A stretch of 64,000 nucleotides of DNA, taken from contig OX375872.1 of NCBI GenBank assembly GCA_947359465.1, positions 11,292,137-11,356,136 of the forward strand. Reading direction: 5' to 3'. The notes beneath the pieces are model-generated. The model saw only the letters and a program-made list of their open reading frames with translations, had not been told where the DNA came from and did not search any database. Made by a program: the position numbers and the translations under genes. How positions within the stretch are numbered: the stretch's first letter is position 1; every line of letters begins with the position of its first letter. The stretch is from Metellina segmentata (taxonomy: Eukaryota > Arthropoda > Arachnida > Araneae > Tetragnathidae). Of this stretch, positions 1 through 11,475 are shown piece by piece.

Positions 1-421
1 CACTTACTTTCCAGTATCAAGTAAGCCATTCCTGGATAAGAGTCATAAGAAAAGTTTCGGAGGCCATTATCAAAGGAATGTTCAACTTAATTATGCCGTC
101 CCCAACACACGATCAACTACGAAAATTCAGTAGCCATTTTTTTTTCAAAATGGAATTATTCGAACTGCGTCGGAGCGATAGATGGAAAACATATAAGGAT
201 AAAGGCTCCCAAAAGCAGTGGATGGTTATATTTTAACTATAAAGAGCATTACTCAATGGTTTTGCTATCCGTTGTTGACGCGGAGTGTAAAGTCACAACT
301 ATTGATGTCGGTTCATATGGCAGAGAAGGAGATGCTGGTATCTGTAATAATACATTCAATATGCCAGCACTAAAAGGACTACCCGATACGAATAATGCCC
401 ATGTGATTGTGGGAGATGGAG

Positions 422-461
<40 letters not shown>

Positions 462-645
462 CTGCACGAAAACTTGATAAAGCATTACCCAAGACAGCAA
501 TCTCTACATGATCTATCAAAGTCTGTATATAACTATCGACTATCTCGAGCTCGAAGGACAACTAAAAATACTTTCGAAATTGTATGCGGTTACTTCAGAC
601 TTTTTTTCCGTACCTATTGCTACTGCCCCAGAAACTACAGATAAT
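1..645 (+). pseudogene. PIF/Harbinger (HARBI1-like) transposase relic, broken
   Basis: This is a decayed transposase/nuclease of the PIF/Harbinger superfamily (DDE_Tnp_4 fold), which cuts and pastes DNA in the nucleus. Reading from about 151 gives WNYSNCVGAIDGKH, the diagnostic NC-G-A-DGKH block with the first catalytic Asp. It continues through LYFNYKEHYSMVLLSVVDA and VDVGSYGREGDAG-like residues to VIVGDGAF, which should hold the second acidic residue (normally GDEAF, here GDGAF). After a GT microsatellite the frame changes and YNYRLSRARRTTKNTFEI resumes the family's conserved C-terminal block. A second frame change lies in the poly-T near 132-145, where an upstream frame (MFNLIMPSPT...) meets the DGKH frame. 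The left part runs off the window. Two frameshifts and the microsatellite make it non-functional. Family assignment is strong; which element family it belongs to is unknown. Confidence 0.85.
426..459. repeat. (GT)n microsatellite inside the Harbinger relic
   Basis: About 17 uninterrupted GT units split the transposase between its GDGAF block and its YNYRLSRAR block and coincide with a frame change. The CVCVCV and HTHTHT reading frames through it are artefacts of the dinucleotide. Confidence 0.95.
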
Positions 646-1784
646 CTGATTACATGTGCCTGCATATTATATTTTACGGGAAGCACTGAAGTTTGAAAAA
701 TGAAAAATATTTAAAAATTACATCAACGGCCCAGGGGCTGTTGAGTGGCAACATAATTTTGCAGTGCAACGTTAATGCTTTATTGCGCTTATTACTTTTA
801 CATGCAAACAGTAAAAATTATTTTAAAAACATCTCAAAATATTCGTTTTAAGCTTGTTATTTTATTTCAATAAAATACATATGTAATAATATGTAATGAA
901 AATGTTAAACAAATGATAAATTTGTATTTAAAATGAAAAAAATTCTTCATGAACAAAACAAATCTGTTTTACACGCAAGATTTTATTCATTTTCACTTTA
1001 TGATTCGTCGATATTTTTTGTAATAAAAATAGTTAAAACACAAAGCCCTCTAGAATTTGCATTGGCTTGGTTTTTTTTTGGACAGGATCCTGTAAAGCCT
1101 TGTTATTTATAAAATATAACATTTTTCTTTGTAATCTAAAATAAAAAAAATTTAATGGGCTGAAATGATGACACCGTATGGCGTAGATGTGCACCAATTC
1201 CATAAAAACGCTAATAATACGTACATACGTAGATGTTTACCTAGATGTACTCATAGGTAAATGAAAGCATGTGTTTCAAAACGCATACACTAGCTGTTAT
1301 GCAATCTATTCGTGCGTGATACTACTATGCCACAAATAAAAATAATTCTCTCAAAAATTAGGCAAAAATATTCTTAGATATTGGCTTGGTTTCTCGTGTT
1401 AGATCAAAATGACTCGTGTTAAAAGAGAGTTAAATATTTATTTTGAATTCGTGCTAAACAAAATTCGTGTGAAAAAGTTTCGCGCAATAACACAGAATTA
1501 GATGTATATGATTTATATAGTATAAATACATGCATAGCTGATTTTTCAAGTATACTCCCGATATTATTCCATAGATTTTGTTTTAATTGGGCTTTTCTAT
1601 AGTCCTTGATCCTCACATTTTACAAAGCTTCATGATTTCTCACGAAATCAATGAAAATTTCGTACTTTTCTCTGGTCCCCAAATCACATTAGCACTCGTT
1701 TTATTCACCGCTACAGGTGAAAAAACGTTCCCCAACTGTTTGAGACCACAACGACGACCTTCATACAAACGGCGGCTCCCCTAA
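646..1784. other. AT-rich unassigned stretch
   Basis: No coding signal, transposon terminus or tandem array was recognised. The first 60 bases probably belong to the 3' flank of the Harbinger relic. Confidence 0.5.
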
Positions 1785-1925
1785 TTTTCGTTCCGCTCGC
1801 AATCAACGCTCTCTAAGAAACCAACGCCTCATCTGATTGGTTTATACAACGTTTTAGTGACGTCATCCACAGCTACATTACGGCCGCTAGATAACAGATG
1901 TGCTTTCTAAAGAAACCGTAGCTTT
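1785..1925. promoter_or_regulatory. Candidate CRE/CCAAT promoter-like segment
   Basis: A perfect palindromic CRE (TGACGTCA, 1858-1865) lies 17 bases after an inverted CCAAT box (ATTGG, 1836-1840), in a segment clearly richer in GC than its surroundings. CRE plus NF-Y boxes are typical of metazoan housekeeping promoters. No linked exon was found, so this is only a motif-level suggestion. It directly abuts the SINE at 1926. Confidence 0.3.
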
Positions 1926-2224
1926 AGAGAGGCCCAGTTGGAAGAGCAACGGTTTTGCATCCGGAGGGTTACGAGTTCAAACTTGGTCCAGCCAAAAACT
2001 ATAATGTATACGGGGGATTAGTGCATATTAAATCTCTCGTAGCCTCAAACGTCCGCTGTGGACGTTTAGAGAGTAGAGTGCCATCTCAGGGATTGTTACA
2101 TTCATCCCGATGTGGTTCGGAATGCCGAGGATCCTTGAATCGTTCTCTTTGAGATTTATCCCGGACCGTCACCGTTAGGTTGCTCCAGGCAGCTTAGACT
2201 GCTACGTTAATCAACTACCTACCT
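1926..2224 (+). mobile_element. tRNA-derived SINE, near full length
   Basis: The head GGCCCAGTTGGAAGAGCAAC resembles a pol III A box and the later GGGTTACGAGTTCAAAC resembles a B box, at tRNA-like spacing. The body contains TTTATCCCGGACCGTCACC and ends in a ...TTAATCAACTACCTACCTA tail. The same sequence occurs on the minus strand at 26326-26613 with a target-site duplication, and truncated copies occur elsewhere, so it is a retroposed family rather than a tRNA gene. No coding capacity is expected; it depends on a LINE for movement. Confidence 0.85.
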
Positions 2225-2227
2225 ATA

Positions 2228-2960
2228 TTTTTAAGAATAGAATCCTTTGGAAATATTGTGTTGTTCTATTCCTTGAAATAGAATCCTTTGGAAATATTGT
2301 GTTGTTCCATTCCTTGAAATAGAATCCTTTGAAAAGATGGTATATGTCCTTTAAAATAATCGTAAAGAAGATTATAGAATATTATAGAAAAGTTATATTG
2401 TTGAACTCCTTGCAATATAACCATCTGTAAAGAGATTCTATTATTATTTCCCTTATAAGATAACCTTTGAAAATATTCTATCTTTTCTTTCCTCAGAATA
2501 TAATGCTTTGGAAATATTCTATTGTTATTTTCCTTTGAATATTTTATTGTTTCCTTTCTGTGGAATGGAATTGTTTGAAAAGAAGGTCAGAATTGGTTAA
2601 AGGTTAGGTAGAAAAGACTGCAGACTTGCCAGGACAAAGACTTGTAATATAACCATCTGTAAAGATATTCTATTATTCCTTCCCTTATAAGATAATCTTT
2701 GAAAATATTCTATCGTTTATTTCCTCAGACTCTAATGCTTTGGAAATATTCTATTGTTATTTTCGTTGGAATATTCTATTGTTTCCTTTCCGTGGAATGA
2801 AATTGTTTGAAAGAAGGTCAGAATTGGTTAAAGGTTTTGGTAGAAAAGACTACGGGTTGAGATGGGGGTTCCTTCAGAGGGTGTATTTGATAGTAGTCGA
2901 TAAGGACTACTACAAGCATAAAGAGTTTTTGTTTGATCCGAATGCATAATTTACTTTGTG
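2228..2960. repeat. Family A palindromic-monomer repeat, degenerate copy with internal duplication
   Basis: An array of roughly 37-45 base units built on AGAATCCTTTGGAAATATTCT, an imperfect palindrome, separated by TTGTT(A)TTTCCTT spacers. A block of about 230 bases (2402-2640) is repeated at 2642-2870 with the same order of variants, indicating a segmental duplication. It ends with the family's GAAGGTCAGAATTGGTTA-type right arm and a degenerate CTTCAGAGGGTG terminus near 2872-2883. The short ORF at 2740-2949 lies wholly inside this repeat and is not a gene. Confidence 0.8.
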
Positions 2961-2989
2961 AGAGTTGTGTTTTTGAATAAATAAAGTTA

Positions 2990-3475
2990 TTCAATTACCC
3001 CACAACGCATTTGATGACTAATTAACAACATATATTGGTCGGAGGAATCCATGTATTTTTTTAAATCTTTAGAAAGATTGTATTGTTGCTTTCCTTAAAA
3101 GATAATATTTTGGAAATATTTTAGTGTTCTTTACTTTAGAGTAGAATCCTTCGGAAAGGCTTTATTGCTATTTTTGAATAGAATTGGAGCTATCGTATTG
3201 CTATTTTACTTATAATAGAATCATTTGAAAGTATTCTATTATTATTTTCCTTATAATATAATCCTTTGGAAGGAATCTATAGCTCCTTTAATCCGTGGAA
3301 ATATTTTATTGTTCTTTTCCTTAAAATAGATCAGAATCCTTTGTAAATACTGTATTTCTACTTTGTGAAGAATTGAATCCTTTTGGCCAAGGAGGTCAAT
3401 ACTGGTTAGAAGTCATGCAGGGAAAACTGAAGGTTGTAAGGTGGAATCATTTGTTGGAGCGACTTAGAGTGTTAA
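2990..3475. repeat. Family A repeat copy
   Basis: The left arm (ACCCCACAACGCATTTGATG) matches the A family's CCACAACACACTTAATGACT arm. It is followed by AGAATC/GATTCT-type monomers and the right arm GGAGGTCAATACTGGTTAGA...GTCATGCAGGGAAAACTG. Same orientation as the copy at 2228. Confidence 0.75.
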
Positions 3476-3479
3476 TCTG

Positions 3480-4555
3480 ATATTTATTTGAAAGATAGGA
3501 GCTACTGAAAGCATCAATAACTCAATTGGTGTAGATCCGAATGCAGATTTACTTGATGGTAACTGAGTTATCTCGAAGCTTTAATAATAGCAAATACTTA
3601 ATGTTGAAACAATTAAATCTTATTTTCCAAAATTAGCTTTTTACTTGACTGCCATTTTTGAAGCGTTGTTGAGAGAGTCCATTAAGAAAAATAAAACTTT
3701 TTTCTCGTGCATGCTTATTTAGAAGGGAATGATTCATTTAACAAACTCCCGTTAACATGCAAATAATATGTGACGTTTTCAAGTCTGTGAAGGAAATACA
3801 AATTCTTCATACACTCTTATTTTGTGAGAATTATTCATTCATTTACAATTAATATACTGGGAATATGCGATATGGTTGAGTATGTGCAGAAAATTATAAT
3901 TCTTAAACTTCATACATTCTTATTTTGTAGTGAATGATTCATTTTACACGCTGCTCATTTTACAATTATTATTTAGGGAAGCTCAAGAGTTACATTACTA
4001 TATATTATTTTATAAACAGTTATATTTCAGCTCATTCAGTTGTTTTTCAATTTTCATAGGCATTTTGGTTTCAAGTCTTTTAGTTTTAAGTATTTTTAAT
4101 GTATATTAATTTTATAGTTTTCGTTAAAATTATTTTACAATTAAGTAATTTTCCTTCCAGATTGATTAGCGTAGATTGAAAATCGAAACATCTGTTGACA
4201 TGAGTACAAATCAGCTTTCATGTACATTTTATAATCGAAAACAAACTGGTTATCAAGAAAAAAACTAGAAGAAAAAAAATTATAATAGAGAGAGAGAGAG
4301 AGAGAAAATTACAAAAATATTGTGCAATTATATTACTTGTTTTTTAAAAAATAAATAAATAGAAGAAGTTGAAGCTTTTTCGAAAATAGCTTGAGGCCCC
4401 AAACTTTGAAGAAATTCCTCTGATGACCAAAATGTGTATGGTAATTTTTGAACTTTGGTTAAATTGCAATGATACCCTACTCTTGAAAACACGAAATTTG
4501 TATGTTTAAATTGCTGAAAAATGCAAGTATTTTAAAATTTTGTATTAACTATACG
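3480..4555. other. AT-rich unassigned stretch with a (GA)n run
   Basis: No gene or element was recognised. A short GA microsatellite lies at about 4288-4304. The phrases around 3780-3980 repeat weakly (CATACACTCTTATTTTGTGA), suggesting old tandem duplication. Confidence 0.45.
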
Positions 4556-4559
4556 AATT

Positions 4560-5060
4560 AGTACTATCAGTTTTTAATTAATTATTTCTCACAGTATAAA
4601 TGTTTGATTTAATTTATTTATTATTTCTATTATACGTTAATCATTTCATTGTTAGTTACAAATTAATATCCCGTCATAAAATAATTTCTCACAATATAAG
4701 TATGATTGGTGTTCATTGTTTTTTTTTTAATTTTCTCAGTTATAGCTTTTAATAACAGATCAATTTTGTAAAATTAGATTATTTTTCACAATATTAATAT
4801 ATGATTGCAATTTATTATTAGCTATAAATGTCAATAATTTTATAGTTTTTAATCATGATATATTTATTTTAATAAATTTCTCATGGTAATAATATATTAT
4901 TATAATTAACAATCAATCAATAAAGGTAATCATTTTATAGTTTTAATTATAGCTCAGTTTCGTTTTAAAGTTATTTCTCACAATATAATATATTATTTGA
5001 ATTAATTATTAATTATAATAAGGTAATAATTTTTTTTGTTTTTAATTCGAATTCAATTTA
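4560..5060. repeat. About 98-bp AT-rich tandem repeat, ~5 degraded units
   Basis: The phrase TTATTTCTCACAATATAA, or a variant of it, recurs near 4580, 4683, 4780, 4878 and 4971, about 98 bases apart, with TTTATAGTTTTTAATTATAG-like spacers. The region is very AT-rich and non-coding. Confidence 0.65.
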
Positions 5061-5211
5061 TTTTCCCGAAAAAAAAATACCAATCAATTCGAATATTATG
5101 ATTTTGATATCTTTAATTTGATTCGAGAGAGTTTAAAATGAAATTAATCGAAATTTAATAATACAGCGAAGTCAATACCAAGTCACAAGATCCAATACTT
5201 CAATTAACTTA
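5061..5211. other. Unassigned AT-rich spacer
   Basis: Nothing recognised between the tandem repeat and the next family A copy. Confidence 0.4.
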
Positions 5212-5902
5212 TCCCTATCAGGTGTTAACACATATAATTCCATCTTGCAGACTCCCCTTGCATGACTTCCAATAAGTTATGACTTTCTTGACTAAGAATT
5301 CTTGACTAGAGTCAAGAAGGAATAGAATCTGAGAGGAAAATAGCAATAGAATATTTCAAAAATTATATTTTACAAAATTAGTCAATAGTGCCATTTCTAA
5401 AGATTCTATTCTAAAGAAAAGAGCGATAGAATATTTCCAAGGAATTCTATTGTAATAAAAGAAACAATATAACATTCCAAATTATTCTATTTATAGAAAA
5501 GATCAGTAAAAACTTCTAAAATGATTCTAGTTTACAGAATGGGCCGACAGAATCGTCTCAAAGAATTCGTTCACTTCCATATATCTGCAGAATCATTCCA
5601 TCGATTTCTTTTCTTACTAAAGGACCAATCTTTCCTAGATTCTATTTTGAAGAAATGACCAACAAAATAATTCCTAGAATTTTATTCTAAGGAAAGTATC
5701 TATTGCATCTTTCCAAATTATTCTTTTCCAATGAAAGGACTAATAAAATCTTTCCTAAGAATTCCATTCTAAGAAAAGAGTCAATAGAATATTTCTAAAG
5801 CCGGAAATAAATCATGGTGATTATTCAATAATTATGTGCTTTGTGTGTTAAAAGCAACATTACCTTACTTGGAACTCTCGAGAAGCTATCAGAGCGTTAA
5901 AA
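5212..5902. repeat. Family A repeat, full copy, inverted orientation
   Basis: It starts with GGTGTTAACACATATAATTCC, continues through the arm CTTGCATGACTTCCAATAAG and about ten AGAATA/GATTCTATT palindromic units, and ends with the arm TTATGTGCTTTGTGTGTTAAAAGCA...GAACTCTCGAGAAGC...CAGAGCGTTAAAA. It is the reverse complement of the copy at 2990. A local inverted repeat (TTGACTAAGAATTCTTGACTAGAGTCAAGAA) lies near 5291-5321. Confidence 0.8.
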
Positions 5903-6429
5903 CAATCTTATGTTTTAGAGGCTTATCTTCGAAAATATAAAGTTTTTTAAAGTGTTATCCGAACTAAATGTCTGTTCCCTTACGTAACAATTTTATCTAA
6001 ATGAAATTATATTTCTGTGTTTAACATTTAAGATATTTCCTTACTTTGAATGCTACGAAAAACCAAGCGAAAAAAATACTGATGAAGCGTTTGAGTTTCA
6101 ATGGCAGTAAACATGTATTGGTTATTGTTTTCATTTATATGCATGCATTAATTACAGTTTGCTTTGTTTTAAATTTTATGGCAACTGGATTAAATTCAGA
6201 ATAAAGATTATCAAAATGCTTTCACAGTAATGGATTGATGTCCAAAATTTTTATTATTATTCATGAAGCTACGAGCGTAATCGCTGTTTAATCTCTAACC
6301 CATCGTTTTCCATTGTTTTCCCTCAATGTCAACGTATAATGAATTAATAATCTTGGATTGATGTTCTGATGTGTCTTTACAAATACCATCATTTTAAAAA
6401 GTTTCAAAGTAACATATTTTTTATACGTT
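5903..6429. other. AT-rich unassigned stretch
   Basis: No coding potential, terminus or array was found. Confidence 0.4.
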
Positions 6430-8070
6430 ACTTACAATTTTCCAGTGGCGGAACAATCGAAAATGTTCTGGTTTGATCTAAATAGCACACTCAATAAATT
6501 ATTTACATTTATTCTTTCTCTGTGAAGGTGCTTCTCTTCCAGTAAGTGTTCTACATCAAACGGAGACTGACCTGCCACCGACACACGGTACTGACCCTGG
6601 TACCGGCACAGTTACAGACATATAGTTACAGTTACACACACATAGTTGCAGACACATAGTTACAGACACATAGTTACATACAAATAGTTACAGACACATA
6701 GTTACAGATACATAAATACAGAGACATATTTACAGAAACATAGTTACAGAAACAAAGTTATAGATACATAATTATAGACACATAGTTATAGACACATAGT
6801 TACAGTTACAGACATATTGTTACAGTTACAGACACTTAGTTAAAGTTACAGACACATAGTTACAGTTACATACACATTGTTACAGACACATAGTTTCAGA
6901 GACATATTTACAGTCACATAGTTACAGTTACAGACACATAGTTGCTGACACATAATTACAGACACATATAACAGACATATATTTACAGTCACATAGTTAC
7001 AGTTACAGACACATAGTTGCAGTCATAGTCAAATATCACTCTTTACACACTTGGAACAAGCAAGAGTGTCCTGAATTGATCCAAACAGTACACAATTAAT
7101 TTTATTTTCTTTCTATGCGAATGGGCATTTCTTACCATAAGTGTTCTGAATTTAGAAAGCACAATTGACAGTGACGGAACAGTCAAGGAAGTCCAAATTT
7201 GATTCAAACATCAAGCACACGGGGCATTTTATTTTTCTTTGGTTGATTGACTGATTTCCTTGTCATAATTGTTCTAAAGCAAATAAACACACTTTCCATA
7301 GCAGGAACTCTCCAGAATGTCCTCATTTGATTCAAACATCAGGAAAGTCATTTTGCTTTTCCTTCACTGTGAATGTGTTTTCCTTATCATCACTATGCTT
7401 CAGCAAGAAAATACACTTAACAGTACAGGACAAAAAAGATTGTTCTTTGTATCCTTTCATTGTGATTGTGCTTCACTTACCATAAATGTGTAGTAATAAG
7501 AATGTTCACTTTATAGTGACGGAACGATAAAGAATGTCCTAATTTTACACAAATGCATATTATTTTTCCTTCTGTTGGAATACGTTTTTTTTTAAATAAG
7601 TGAACACTTCGAAAGAACACTTTACAGTAGCGTAAAAACAGTCAAGACTGTCCTGATTTGAAACAAACATCGAACACGCAAAGCACTTTTTTTACTTCGC
7701 TGTAAAAGTGCTTTTCTTGTCATAAATATACTACAGTAAGAAGGCAAACTTAACAGACAGGAAAATCTCAAGAATGTCCTTATTTGATCCAAACAGCAGA
7801 GATAGTACTTTATTTTACTTTTCTGTGAATGTGTTTTCCTTACCTTCAGTGTTCTTTAGCAACAAAGTACACTTACCATTGCCGGAACAATCACGAATGT
7901 CCTGATTTGATCCAAACAGCAGACAAAGCATTTTGTTTTTCCTTCTGTATAATTGTGTTTTCCTTGCTTTCAGAATTCTGTAGCAACAAAACACACTTAC
8001 CATTTCCGGAATAATCAAGAGTGTCCTGATTTGATCCAAAAAGCAGACACGGCATTTATTTCTTCATCTT
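6430..8070. repeat. ~122-bp satellite-like tandem array
   Basis: The motif GAATGTCCTGATTTGATCCAAACAGCA, in variants, recurs near 6458, 7064, 7188, 7316, 7534, 7648, 7773, 7893 and 8018, mostly 114-125 bases apart. A second motif, GTGAATGTGTTTTCCTTACC, lies at a fixed distance, followed by TCTAGCAACAAAACACACTT and TTGCCGGAACAATCA. The array is interrupted by a minisatellite at about 6600-7030. The two short ORFs around 7815-8147 are monomers read across repeat borders. Confidence 0.85.
6600..7030. repeat. 18-20-bp minisatellite (ACAGACACATAGTTACAG)
   Basis: More than 20 imperfect copies of ACAGACACATAGTT plus TACAGT hexamers fill the gap between two blocks of the 122-bp array. Units vary by loss or gain of the GTTACA hexamer. 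Confidence 0.95.
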
Positions 8071-8513
8071 CAGAAATGTGCATTGTGGCGTGCACTGGTT
8101 TCTTCATCAACGGATACACCAAAGTCATCGTGCATGAGACACCATAGACTCGAATCCAAAGCTGGCCTCATCGCACGAGTCACTATTGTGGCTGAAAGTG
8201 ATCGAGAAAGGTCAAAAAATTTAGGACATGTACTATACTAATGATTGAGAGTGCGTGATGGTCACAATTTTGAGCCCCTGCTATGAGGCATGCACAAAAA
8301 CTATCGAATTATGATGTTAGGGCAAGTAAAATGTTATTCTTACCTTTCTGCACCTTGTTACTCGCTATCACATCCAGGTGGCGCTTGAGGACATCCCTTT
8401 GTGAATAAGGTCTAATTATGTGCTCCCTAACTTCCCTTAAATATTTTACATGATTTTTTAAAACATCTGGTTAATCAGTCTTATCCCCATCAAACTAAAT
8501 GTATTTATAATAA
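8071..8513. other. Unassigned spacer
   Basis: Moderately balanced base composition at 8070-8420; no gene or repeat identity was recognised. Confidence 0.35.
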
Positions 8514-10602
8514 TCTATATATATAAAATTCAAATACCACTCACTGACTGACTGACTCATCACTGTATCTCAAGAACTACAAGTCCCAGGAAGCTGAAAT
8601 TTTGCAGGGTGATTCTTCTTATACCGTAGGGGTGCACTAAGAAAGGATTTAGAAAAATTCGAATCCTAAGAGGCCTAAAATTGACCTAAGGCCTAAGCCA
8701 AAAGCAATTTGAAATCGCCATAGAAATAACATTGAGTATAAAACGATTGCTATACGCATCAGATTGCTTTACCAGTGTTGATCGAAAAACAATTTCCTTA
8801 AAATAAATTAAATTATAATATTCATGTTTGAACTGAATTTTTACATCTTTCCCTGATGAAAATAATATTTATAAATATTTGATTGATGAAGAAAGAATAT
8901 TTAGAACATTTAATTTTATATTTACTTAAATTTTATTATGGAGCACGAAAAGCCCAAACGATCAACTCATAGATCATAAAATCTTAATTTTGCTACTCGG
9001 TATCTGGCAACCTCAGAATTAATGTTTAATTTTTTAATTTGATTTATAATTGCTTTATTGGGTATTTGAGTTGAAAACGAGATGGTTGCGGTCACATTTG
9101 GGGATTCCCAAGTATTATGAAAATGTGTGTTCTTTTTGCTTATAAATCATTGTCTTTATCAATATTGTTCAAGTTTTTTGTCGAATTGTTTTACTTTAGA
9201 ATATATTCAGGAGATCAGACTTCAACATACTAGAACAGATTTTTTTTTACAGAATTCTGCCTTTTTTAAGTATTGGAATCTTGTTTCTGTTTGCTTATGT
9301 GTTCCGGTATATTACCTATTCCAGAAATATTATTTAAGAGTTGGATTTTATTTATTTATTTCCTGCAAAATATCACTAGACATGAGTAATTTCATGGTGG
9401 TATATGTATATTTCCACCAACTTTCTTTAAATCTTTGGTTGAATACGTAATATAGTGTGTAGGTAAAAAAAAAAAAATTTACAAATCAAAATATTTTTAA
9501 GTGTGAATTTATTATTTTAAAATGACATGAAAATTTTCAAAAATAACTTTAAAATAAGATGGGTTACGTTAATTTAAAACTGGTTGACATACTTTGTAGT
9601 TCAAAATATATTTAAAAATTTTGGTTTAGCTTTTCATTGAAAGACGATTAAATAAACTAAATTTCATTTGTTTTTCGTGTTTCATGGGCGTTATTGAAAG
9701 CTTACGCCATAGTCAAGTAACTACATCTATCATTCTAAATAGATACGTGCTTTCCATTTAGAAACCAAATTTCTGATCTTAAAAAGTACCATAAGGGTTC
9801 AATTTAAAACTGTATGTGTGTTGGAGAAACGGGAATTTTTAACAAGACTTAGTTGATCTTGGAATAATATCACACTAAGTAATTTTGAAAAATTGAAATT
9901 TTATGTCTTAATAGACAGAAAGTCGAGGTTGATTGCTCTATTTATTGAAGCTGTTCTTACACAACTTAGATGCATGTGAATCGTTCGTTGAAAGTGATTT
10001 TCTTTTTGTAAAAGCGCTGTAAAATCAACCTTCTGTTTATTAAAAAATTGTTATCGATTGGGTTTAATTTGTCTACTCTGGTGACATGTATTTCAAACAA
10101 AATCTCTACTTTTACACATGTCACTGAATGGAATTTTCTGGAAAAGTGCATTTGTTTCAAGTTAAATTAGTAACGAATGCTGTAAAAATTTAATTTACTA
10201 TCTTCTCATATTGATGATGAAATTCGAAAATATTGCTTACTAGATGAAAGAATGGCGCAATGAAAACATATTCATAGGAAAACTAAGTGCAAGACAATCC
10301 ACCGAAAATTCGTCATTTTTACTGAAATTGAATGCACGGGAATATGCACGGGAACTCGAAAACTTAAAATCAATTTCAGCAGAAGTGTGAAGTATATGAA
10401 ATGGATTATATGGTTGGATACAACATATATGCATATTTGCGTCCGGAGTAAACTGTAGAAGCGACGGAGAAGTTAAATTGTTAATAAATGTTTTTCCCTG
10501 TACACTTAAATGATGCTAACATTCTTTTATGAAAAATAATTGAAGACTTTTCAATCAACATATTATTAATTCAACCCGAGCAAAGCCGGGTATTTCTGCT
10601 AG
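8514..10602 (+). mobile_element. Non-autonomous Helitron (Helentron-like)
   Basis: The 5' end reads A|TCTATATATATAAAA followed by CACTGACTGACTGACTCATC and GCTGAAATTTTGCAGGGTGA, the layout of many arthropod Helitron ends. The 3' end has the short hairpin ACCCG-AGCAAAGC-CGGGT followed by ATTTCTGCTAG, i.e. CTAG-T, with the next host base T. Insertion between A and T fits Helitrons. The 2.1-kb interior has no RepHel helicase or Rep motif that I can see; the 107-codon ORF at 9127-9450 has a biased, hydrophobic AT-driven composition and resembles nothing. It would need a helper element. Confidence 0.75.
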
Positions 10603-10714
10603 TAAAGTTATATAAAGTGTAAGGGAGATTATGTTTATATAGGAGATCATGCAAGTGGAGCTTCAAGTACTTGAAAACATTTGTATTTCATGAGTAGTTT
10701 TTTCATGAGTTCTA

Positions 10715-11475
10715 ACTTGGTATTTGCCCAGTCATCTAATTTAGCAATGTGGACGACCGTCATCTGATTTGATACCTGAGCCCGTCATCTAATTTAGCAC
10801 TGTGAACTGTCATCTGATTTAATATCGGAGCCCCATTTCCTTTATTTATGATTACCGTCATCTATAATGTGGTTCTGGAGTCCGTCCTATCATTTAGAAA
10901 TGGGTCCGTCAATTGATTTAATAATGGGTCCTGTCATATGATTTAATACCGAAGCTCGTCGTATGATTTAATGTCGGGATCAGGTATATGATTTAATACC
11001 GGATTGATATGGGATCTACCATCTAATGTAGTACTGAAGTCAGCCATCTAATTTTATACTGAAGCCCATCATATCATACTTTCTCGGTACTTTACTTTAC
11101 TAATCGCCTTCGGATACATTATCTAATGTAGTACAAAGGTCCGTTAACTAATTTAGAACTGGGCTGTTATTAAATTTAGTACTGGTGCCCGTCATTTAAT
11201 TTAGAACAGGGTCTCATTGATATAATTTAGAACTGGGGTTCGACGTCTCATTTTGTAATGAGGTATGTCATCTAATTTTAAATTGGGACCCGCGTCATCT
11301 AATATTGTATTGGGGCTGTCATGTAATTTTGTACTAGAGCCCGTCATCTCTCATTTAGAACTGGAGCCGCCATCATCCATTTAGAACTGTAATCCGTCAT
11401 TCAATATAGTACTGAGGTGAGTCGACCAATTTGGAACTTGGGCCCGTCGTCTAATTTTCTACTGCGCCCATGGTG
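10715..11475. repeat. ~27-32-bp minisatellite (CCCGTCATCTAATTTAGAAC)
   Basis: About 25 imperfect units of the type CCCGTCATCTAATTTAGAAC plus TGGGG/GAGC spacers. Unit length varies and degeneracy is high, consistent with an old array. Confidence 0.9.

Noticed and set aside
249..561. ORFs with HTHTHT or CVCVCV runs
   Set aside because: They translate the GT microsatellite and antisense of the Harbinger relic; no independent coding evidence.
1926..2000. Possible tRNA gene
   Set aside because: A- and B-box-like words are present, but the sequence continues into a repeated SINE body, does not fold as an intact cloverleaf as far as I can see, and recurs elsewhere.
6600..7030. CRISPR-like direct repeats
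   Set aside because: Units follow one another without unique spacers of constant length, in a eukaryotic satellite context; it is a minisatellite.
7815..8147. Three overlapping short ORFs
   Set aside because: All are read from tandem 122-bp monomers, with repeated peptides that mirror the monomer period.
9127..9450. 107-codon ORF inside the Helitron
   Set aside because: Phe/Tyr/Leu-rich composition expected from T-rich noncoding DNA, with no recognisable motif.
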